Assembly (NCBI RefSeq): GCF_003143515.1
Contig: NZ_CP029343.1
Span: 496,001 to 560,000, forward strand
Source: Massilia oculi
Lineage (GTDB): Bacteria; Pseudomonadota; Gammaproteobacteria; Burkholderiales; Burkholderiaceae_D
Length of the DNA: 64,000 bases
Direction: 5' to 3'
Both the position numbers and the translations under genes were made by a program. Under the pieces are notes generated by a model. That model ran no database searches. It was given only the letters and a program-made list of their open reading frames with translations, and was not told the DNA's origin. Numbering within the stretch: the stretch's first letter is position 1; each line of letters begins with the position of its first letter. Shown here in pieces: positions 58,739-64,000 of the stretch.

Positions 58739-61074
58739 GGCGCCTATCCCTCGGCGCCACCCTGGCCGCGACCCTGCTCGCGCTGCTGTGCGCCGTGCAG
58801 CTGCTGGCCTTGATGAGGGCGCCGGCCGCCTGGACGCCGGCCGGGATCGCAGTGACCCTCGCCCCCGGAGAATCGGCCATGCTGGGCCGCCAGGAACTGG
58901 GCGCGCCGCGCGCGGCGCCGCGCCAGGTGGTGCTGCGCCGCGACCGTGACGGCGACTGGCTGCTGCGCAACGCCGAACCGCAGCAAGCCGTCGTGCTGCG
59001 CCGGGGCGATGCGCGCCAGCGCAGCAGCGACCTGCCGCTCGCGGCCGGCCAGCGCATCCAGGCCGGCGCGCGGCGATTGCAGGTGGTCTCCGCCGAAGCG
59101 GGACGCGTCACCCTGCACGATGGCGAGCAGACCTGGACCTACGACGGCGCCACCGTGCTGCGCGACGGCCAGCCCCAGCCGGCCTGTCCCGACGCCGGCC
59201 TGTCGGCGCGCGCGGTAGCGGCCTGGAACCGCTGGCTGCCGCAAGGAGCGAGCCTGGCCCGTCCCCTGAGCCTCGGCGGTCTGCTCTACTGCGGCAACCG
59301 CATCGCCGCCGCCGCGATCGAACCCGGCGACGCCCTGCTGCTGCGCCAGGAGGACGGTCGCATCGCCCTGTCGGCGCGCGGCGCCCAGCCGGTGCTGGTC
59401 TCGCAGGGCGCCGGCTGGATCGACGCCGCCCAGCGCGAGCTGCCGCTGGCGGACGTGGACGGCTTCGCCGTCGGCCGCACCCTGTTCACCATCGCGCGGG
59501 ATGGCGCTACCTTGCTCCTGTCGCCGTCGCGCCAGGTCGCGCTGTCGGCGTCGCCCGCGAATCAGTTGCCGGCCACGGTGAGCTGGCGCTGGGAGCAACG
59601 CGACCATCTCGCCCTGCCCGCGCCGCCGTCGCTGGCCTGGGCCGCCGCCTGCCTCGTCCTGATGATGGGACTCGCCTGCATCGCGCCATCGCTGCGCCAG
59701 CGCAGGGGATATTCGGCGCTCGTGCGCCCCTTCGCAGCAAGCCTGCTGGCCGCCAGCGCCATGCTGTTGCTGGTGACCCAGCGCACCGTCGGCGCACCCG
59801 GCGCTGCCATCTCCCTGCTGCTGGCATGGGCCACGCTCTGGCTCACCCTGCTGTATCCGCGCCGCGCCTCGCTGCTGGCATCCAGCGCCGTGCTGCTGCT
59901 CGGCGCCGGCCTGCTGGTGCAGCTCGAGATGGGGCTGGGGGCGAGCGACACGGCCTGGCTGCGCCACTTCCAGAACACGACCGCGCTGCTGGGGCTTGGC
60001 CTGCCCGGCGCCCTGCTGTTGCTGTCGTGTTTCGCCCGCGGCGCCGTGTCGCGCCCGGTCACCGAACGCGTGCTGCTGGTATGCGCCGCGCTCGCGCTGG
60101 GCGGCTTGCTGCTGCAGGTGTGCTTCGGCGGCGAAACCGGCGTGTTCGACATCCAGCCCTTCGAATTCGCCAAGTTCGCCCTGGCCGCGTTGAGCGCCCA
60201 CTGCCTGGCGCTGGCCGCCGGCGGGGCCGCGCACGAGCGGCGCGACTGGCGCTTCTGGCTGCGGATGGCTGCGCCGGTGCTGCTGTTCGTGTTCCTGCTC
60301 GCCGCGGCCCTGGTGCGGGTCGACGATTATTCTCCGCTGCTGCTGCTGCTGGTCTGGAGCGGCGCCATGCTGCTGGCCTGGTGCGCGAGTCACGGGCGGC
60401 GCGCGGCGCTGGCCTCGGTCCTCGTGGCCGCAGCCCTGCTGGCGGCGGGCGGCGTGACGATGCGCGCCGGCGGCGACCTGCTCGGCGCCTTCGGCTTCTA
60501 TCCCGAGCGCTTCCAGGTCTGGAGCGAGCCGGCCATTCACCCTCACACCGGCCAGCAGATGCTGCAGGGCAGCCGCGCCATCGTGCAGGGCGGCTGGCTG
60601 GGCGCCGACCAGTTGCTCGGCCTGGCGGCGCTGGGCGGCGCGGCCGGCGAGGCCCTGTCCATTCCCGCGATCCAGGACGACTTCGCCCCCTCCTTCCTGC
60701 TGCACCGCCATGGGCTGGCGGCGGGCCTGGCCTTGTGGAGCCTGCAAGCGCTGTTCCTGGCGGCGCTGCTGCGCGCCGCCGCCGGCGCCTGGCGCTGCTC
60801 GAACGAGGCCAAGGACTTCCGGCGCGCCTGGAGCGGCCGCTTCCAGTGCTTCGCCCTGTGCGGCGGCGCGGCCTTCGTCGCCGGCCACCTGCTGCTGTCG
60901 TGGGGCACCAACCTCGCCATGTTCCCGATCATGGGCCAGCCCATGAGCTTCCTGTCCGCGGGCGGCTCGCACCTGCTGTTTTTCATCTGCCCCCTGCTAG
61001 CGTTCGGCATGGCGAGCACCCAATTCAACGAGGAGAGTCAATCATGCCGGTCTATGTCCAACACGAAGTCCTAG
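58735..61074 (+). CDS. SEDS-family (FtsW/RodA-like) protein with FHA-like N-terminal domain, 779 aa
   Basis: One transmembrane helix (residues 7-27), a region of about 110 residues with an FHA-like pattern (GESAMLGRQELG, GQRIQAGARRLQVV), a further extracytoplasmic-looking domain to about 285, then some ten transmembrane helices. The SEDS signature is present: PFEFAKFALAAL, GSRAIVQGGWLG, IPAIQDDF with the acidic residues at 648-649 where RodA has its catalytic Asp, and MFPIMGQPMSFLSAGGS at the end. SEDS proteins polymerise lipid II with a class B penicillin-binding protein, but none is encoded here. Twice the usual length because of the N-terminal part. Confidence 0.82.
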   Translation: MRRLSLGATLAATLLALLCAVQLLALMRAPAAWTPAGIAVTLAPGESAMLGRQELGAPRAAPRQVVLRRDRDGDWLLRNAEPQQAVVLRRGDARQRSSDLPLAAGQRIQAGARRLQVVSAEAGRVTLHDGEQTWTYDGATVLRDGQPQPACPDAGLSARAVAAWNRWLPQGASLARPLSLGGLLYCGNRIAAAAIEPGDALLLRQEDGRIALSARGAQPVLVSQGAGWIDAAQRELPLADVDGFAVGRTLFTIARDGATLLLSPSRQVALSASPANQLPATVSWRWEQRDHLALPAPPSLAWAAACLVLMMGLACIAPSLRQRRGYSALVRPFAASLLAASAMLLLVTQRTVGAPGAAISLLLAWATLWLTLLYPRRASLLASSAVLLLGAGLLVQLEMGLGASDTAWLRHFQNTTALLGLGLPGALLLLSCFARGAVSRPVTERVLLVCAALALGGLLLQVCFGGETGVFDIQPFEFAKFALAALSAHCLALAAGGAAHERRDWRFWLRMAAPVLLFVFLLAAALVRVDDYSPLLLLLVWSGAMLLAWCASHGRRAALASVLVAAALLAAGGVTMRAGGDLLGAFGFYPERFQVWSEPAIHPHTGQQMLQGSRAIVQGGWLGADQLLGLAALGGAAGEALSIPAIQDDFAPSFLLHRHGLAAGLALWSLQALFLAALLRAAAGAWRCSNEAKDFRRAWSGRFQCFALCGGAAFVAGHLLLSWGTNLAMFPIMGQPMSFLSAGGSHLLFFICPLLAFGMASTQFNEESQSCRSMSNTKS

Positions 61075-62627
61075 GCAAGGTCCAGGATGTGTTCAACGCC
61101 GACGCCCTGTGGCAGGCGCCTGGCCTCGCGCTGTTCTCGCGCCGTCCGCTGCTGCGCGACCTGCTCGAGCGCTCGCCGCGCGAGCAGCGCGGCCGCGCGG
61201 CCACCCGCTGCTTCTCGCACGTAACCCTGGTGCTGCCGCAGGACGAGGTCGACGACGACCGTCACCTGACCCGCGGCGCGCGCGTGCGCGACCTGGCGCA
61301 ATCGCTGGCCGCCCTGCACCAGAAAGATTTCGGCGACCTGCTCGGCGGCGACGAAGTACGCTACCACGTGCTGGGCAGCGACGACCTCGATCCGGGCGAA
61401 GTGCAGGTCAAGTTCGGCCACGCCGTCTACCTGCCGGCGCCGGGCGAGCAAGTCCAGTACACGGTGACCGCCTCGCGCGACAGCGCGATCTGGCAGCCGG
61501 TCTGCGCCATCTATCCGAACCAGCGCCTGACCCTGGTCGGCCTGGACGGCGCCAACGCCACCTTCGCGGTGCCCGGCTGGCCGTTCGGCCCGGAAGGCGG
61601 GCTGCTGCTGGTAAACGACGGCGCAGGCGCCCCGCTCGAACTGCAGGTGCGTCCGAAGGACAGTTTCGAATGCCGCTTCGATGCCGCCAACGGCTACTAC
61701 GTCCTGCGCGGCAAGGGCGCCAGCGCCCAGCGCCTGCTCCTGAAAATCAGCCGCGTCGGCGCCAGCGCGGGCGCCGCCGTCCGTCCGCAGCCTGCGCCGA
61801 CGTCCAGCGCCGCACCCGCCACACCAAGCGCGCAGCCTCAGCGCAGCCCGGCGGTATGGAAGTCGCGCACCACCACGCCGCTGGCCGCCGACATGACCGC
61901 GATGCCGCTGGCCGCTCCGAGCCCGGCGACTAAACCGACGCCAACGACCGAGCTCGATGCGACCTACGCCCCGGTTGCGCGCCACCGCATCACACTGGCC
62001 GCGCTGGCCCTGCCGCGCCTGAGCCGCTACCGTGAGACCGGCGCCCAGGAACTCGAGGTCGGCCTGAACGCCCAGCTGCTGCCCGGTGCGCCGGGCAAGG
62101 ACAGCGTCATCCGCTTCGCGGTCGACGATGCCGACGAGCTGCACGCAATCACTCCGGCCGGCCGCCAGCGCATCGCCGCGCCGTCGCAGTTCGCGCCGCT
62201 CGACAACGCCAGCATCCGCCTGCTTGCGGTCCAGCAGCAGCTGGCCGAGCGCTACCGCGCGCTGCTGGTGCTGCCGGAAGGCCCGTCGCAGCCTGCGGCA
62301 GCGGGCACGCGCCTGACCTTCGGGCGCGGCATGCCGTCGCTGGGCGCGCTGCGCGTGCTCGACACGCCGCAATTCGTGCGTCAGGGTGACGGCGCCCCGG
62401 CCGCCAGCGCCGACCGTCTTGGCCTGTCGCGCAACGCCTTCAGCTGGGAAGCCTCCAGCGAAGGCCTGCGTATCGCGCGCCTGTCGCCTACCCAGGCGCT
62501 GTACCACCTCGACGAGCATTTGGCCCTGGTGGCCCAGATCGAGAGCGCGACCCAGGATCAACCCTATGTGATCCCGCCTGGCCATCACCTGGTGGCCGGA
62601 CACTACGTGCTGCGTTTCGACGCTTGA
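61044..62627 (+). CDS. Soluble protein with FHA-like C-terminal domain, 527 aa
   Basis: No signal peptide. Residues 1-240 form a domain of unknown family (VYVQHEVLGKVQDVFNADAL, DLLGGDEVRYHVLGSDDLDP). A Pro/Ala/Thr linker (about 245-300) precedes a second region, and the last 110 residues have an FHA-like arrangement of strands (TRLTFGRGMPSLGALRVLD, DRLGLSRNAFSW, PPGHHLVAGHYVLRF). FHA domains read phosphothreonine, which fits a kinase in the same operon. It starts 31 bases inside the SEDS gene. Confidence 0.6.
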   Translation: MPVYVQHEVLGKVQDVFNADALWQAPGLALFSRRPLLRDLLERSPREQRGRAATRCFSHVTLVLPQDEVDDDRHLTRGARVRDLAQSLAALHQKDFGDLLGGDEVRYHVLGSDDLDPGEVQVKFGHAVYLPAPGEQVQYTVTASRDSAIWQPVCAIYPNQRLTLVGLDGANATFAVPGWPFGPEGGLLLVNDGAGAPLELQVRPKDSFECRFDAANGYYVLRGKGASAQRLLLKISRVGASAGAAVRPQPAPTSSAAPATPSAQPQRSPAVWKSRTTTPLAADMTAMPLAAPSPATKPTPTTELDATYAPVARHRITLAALALPRLSRYRETGAQELEVGLNAQLLPGAPGKDSVIRFAVDDADELHAITPAGRQRIAAPSQFAPLDNASIRLLAVQQQLAERYRALLVLPEGPSQPAAAGTRLTFGRGMPSLGALRVLDTPQFVRQGDGAPAASADRLGLSRNAFSWEASSEGLRIARLSPTQALYHLDEHLALVAQIESATQDQPYVIPPGHHLVAGHYVLRFDA

Positions 62628-62632
62628 CGACG

Positions 62633-63097
62633 ATGGTCACCTGGACTCACGCGGCCGCCTACGCGGTGGCTTTGGTGCTGACCTTGTGTGCCTGCGCCTG
62701 GCTCACGCCGCGCGCCTGGTGGCGGCGGCCGAATGCGCGCGCGCTCGGCGTGCTCGGAGTCGGGACCGCGGTTGGCGGGACGCTGTTGCTGGCCGTGTCC
62801 GGGACTTCGGCGCCGGCCCTGGAGCCGGTGCAGTCGGCACAGGCGCGGGAGGTGGCAGGCATCGATCTGCCGGTCGCCGGTGCCCGCTACCGCGTGCACG
62901 ATGCGCTCAACCTGCGTGTGGCGGGCGGCGTCGGCGCTGAACGGCTGCTGGTGGTGCCGGCCGGCGCGCGGGTGGAAGCGACCGGCTTGCGCGAAGGCGA
63001 CTGGTGGCAGGTGCGTGCGACGGTCGATGGCAAGGCGGTCGAGGGCTGGGCCAGCAGCCTGTGGCTGCGGCGGGCAGGCGAAGGACCCGGTGTCTGA
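62633..63097 (+). CDS. Membrane-anchored SH3-type protein, 154 aa
   Basis: Two N-terminal transmembrane helices (about residues 5-22 and 36-55), then a bacterial SH3 domain (RYRVHDALNLRVAGG, RVEATGLREGDWWQVRA, VEGWASSLWL) facing the periplasm. SH3 domains of this type often bind cell-wall peptides. It follows the FHA-like gene by five bases and completes the kinase-SEDS unit. Confidence 0.75.
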   Translation: MVTWTHAAAYAVALVLTLCACAWLTPRAWWRRPNARALGVLGVGTAVGGTLLLAVSGTSAPALEPVQSAQAREVAGIDLPVAGARYRVHDALNLRVAGGVGAERLLVVPAGARVEATGLREGDWWQVRATVDGKAVEGWASSLWLRRAGEGPGV

Positions 63098-63119
63098 ATG
63101 GGAGATCGAGCCTCGGGGA

Positions 63120-63812
63120 TCAGTCACTACCGCCCAGCATGACGAAATTCTCCAGCTCTCGACGCCCCAGCTCCGCAGAGAGCAGCTCAAGTTCTCTTAC
63201 CAGCACGGCGAGTTTCGCTGATTTGCGCGTAATTTCCGCGTGAACGCTCGTATCGACGTTACTCGTCGATACATGGATTCGAATATCGTCTGATAACCGT
63301 TTCGCCGAATCCGAGAGTGCGCGGAAATGTTGGTCCATCGCCGCATGGACGCTGGCATCATGCTGCGCCTTCGCCCGGTTGGTGATAGCTGCACTGGCCA
63401 GTGCGCCGGCAAACGCGCCCGCGACCAGCTGAAGTAACGTCGCTCTGTGATCCAGATGCGCTGTGGCGCTGCGTATCTTCGTGGCCGATTCGGTCAGCTG
63501 ACCCGATTGGCGCCTCCATTCTTGGATTCTTTGCCTGTCGGCCGGGAGAACATCCTTCGACTTGGCGCGCGCGGCGCTTTCCAAATTTTCGATCTTCTGG
63601 TCCAGGGAACGAGCAGAGTTTTCCATCTTGACGATTGAGGCATTCCGGGAATTGTTCGCCAGGCTGAAGCCGTAGCCGATCACAATCATCACGAGCGCGG
63701 CAATAAAGAACCGCCCGGGGCGACTGTGCGATTTGGCACCACTGGCCAGATAAGCCGTCAGCGCAAACGTCGTCACGAACGAGAAAACCAGAATCAACTG
63801 GCCTGTGAACAT
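63120..63812 (-). CDS. Membrane protein with coiled coil, 230 aa
   Basis: Two N-terminal transmembrane helices (about residues 4-24 and 33-50), a long coiled coil (NSARSLDQKIENLESAARAK onward), a further hydrophobic Ala-rich segment near 128-145 and a charged helical C-terminus. It converges on the SH3 gene with 22 bases between. No family recognised. Confidence 0.6.
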   Translation of the reverse strand: MFTGQLILVFSFVTTFALTAYLASGAKSHSRPGRFFIAALVMIVIGYGFSLANNSRNASIVKMENSARSLDQKIENLESAARAKSKDVLPADRQRIQEWRRQSGQLTESATKIRSATAHLDHRATLLQLVAGAFAGALASAAITNRAKAQHDASVHAAMDQHFRALSDSAKRLSDDIRIHVSTSNVDTSVHAEITRKSAKLAVLVRELELLSAELGRRELENFVMLGGSD

Positions 63813-63844
63813 AGAACTCCTTATTTCCTGTTGACGAAGCGATG

Positions 63845-64000
63845 CTAATCGCGCGCGGTGCGCCAGACTTGCTGCTTGGCCGGCGTTTCATGCGTCGGAC
63901 AGTTGGTGAAGCGCTGCCGGCCATGCATCTCGATCATCTCGACATTGGTCGTCGGCGCCCTGTCGGTGACACAGTAGGTACCCCTCCCGGTGATCACCCG
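63845..64000 (-). CDS. 3' end of an unknown gene, cut by the window edge
   Basis: The last 51 codons of a minus-strand frame, with two Cys residues (GTYCVTDRAPTTN and FTNCPTHETP) and a polar composition that suggests a small exported, disulfide-bonded protein. The start lies beyond 64000. Family unknown. Confidence 0.5.
   Translation of the reverse strand, partial: RVITGRGTYCVTDRAPTTNVEMIEMHGRQRFTNCPTHETPAKQQVWRTARD

Overview
The window is high-GC DNA with tightly packed genes. Its gene content (class I PHA synthase, PaoABC-type molybdenum hydroxylase, SRAP protein, several GGDEF, metallophosphoesterase and M28 genes, and podophage genes of a Burkholderiales type) suggests a betaproteobacterium, most likely an Oxalobacteraceae member close to Massilia. 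This is inference from content, not from a marker gene.

Region 1 (about 1-30.5 kb) is a temperate podophage genome. On the left, minus-strand lysogeny genes end in a CI-type repressor at 1725-2396. It diverges from a Cro-like gene at 2470 across a short operator and promoter region. Rightward early genes follow: an O-like replication protein with an internal iteron cluster, a lambda P-like loader, a DUF2493 protein, NinG, several winged-helix proteins, a probable late regulator and NinX. A probable late promoter followed by a terminator (8243-8372) and a structured non-coding stretch precede the packaging and virion genes: terS, terL, portal, scaffold, an SU10-like major capsid, head and tail adaptor, tail fibre, nozzle and three ejection-type proteins. 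Lysis genes come next (holin, GH73 endolysin, small lipoprotein). No tape measure gene is present, which fits a podovirus. No intact integrase lies in the window.

Region 2 (about 30.4-36 kb) is a graveyard of mobile DNA: a frameshifted GIY-YIG gene, a decayed phage gene, an IS481-family insertion sequence, a secreted protein followed by a truncated M91-like metallopeptidase, and a phage antirepressor remnant. It ends at a tRNA-Leu(UAA)-like attachment core flanked by the C-terminal remains of two different tyrosine recombinases that point at each other. Five 11-bp repeats lie between the core and the right-hand recombinase remnant.

Region 3 (36-40 kb) is sparse, with small hypothetical genes, a DUF4214 pseudogene holding a GGTCG repeat and a possible small RNA.

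Region 4 (40-64 kb) is ordinary chromosome. A universal stress protein and PHA synthase sit behind a perfect FNR-type box. Then come paoABC, a diguanylate cyclase, two small membrane proteins, yedK, an IS1595-family element, two nearly identical secreted beta-helix genes plus the ghost of a third, a DUF1566 protein, an M28 peptidase, a membrane metallophosphoesterase and a glycine-zipper protein. The most unusual chromosomal unit is 57776-63097: a non-RD Ser/Thr kinase, a SEDS-family (FtsW/RodA) membrane protein with an FHA-like N-terminal domain, a second protein with an FHA-like domain, and an SH3-type envelope protein. The four genes overlap or nearly touch, as in a single operon.
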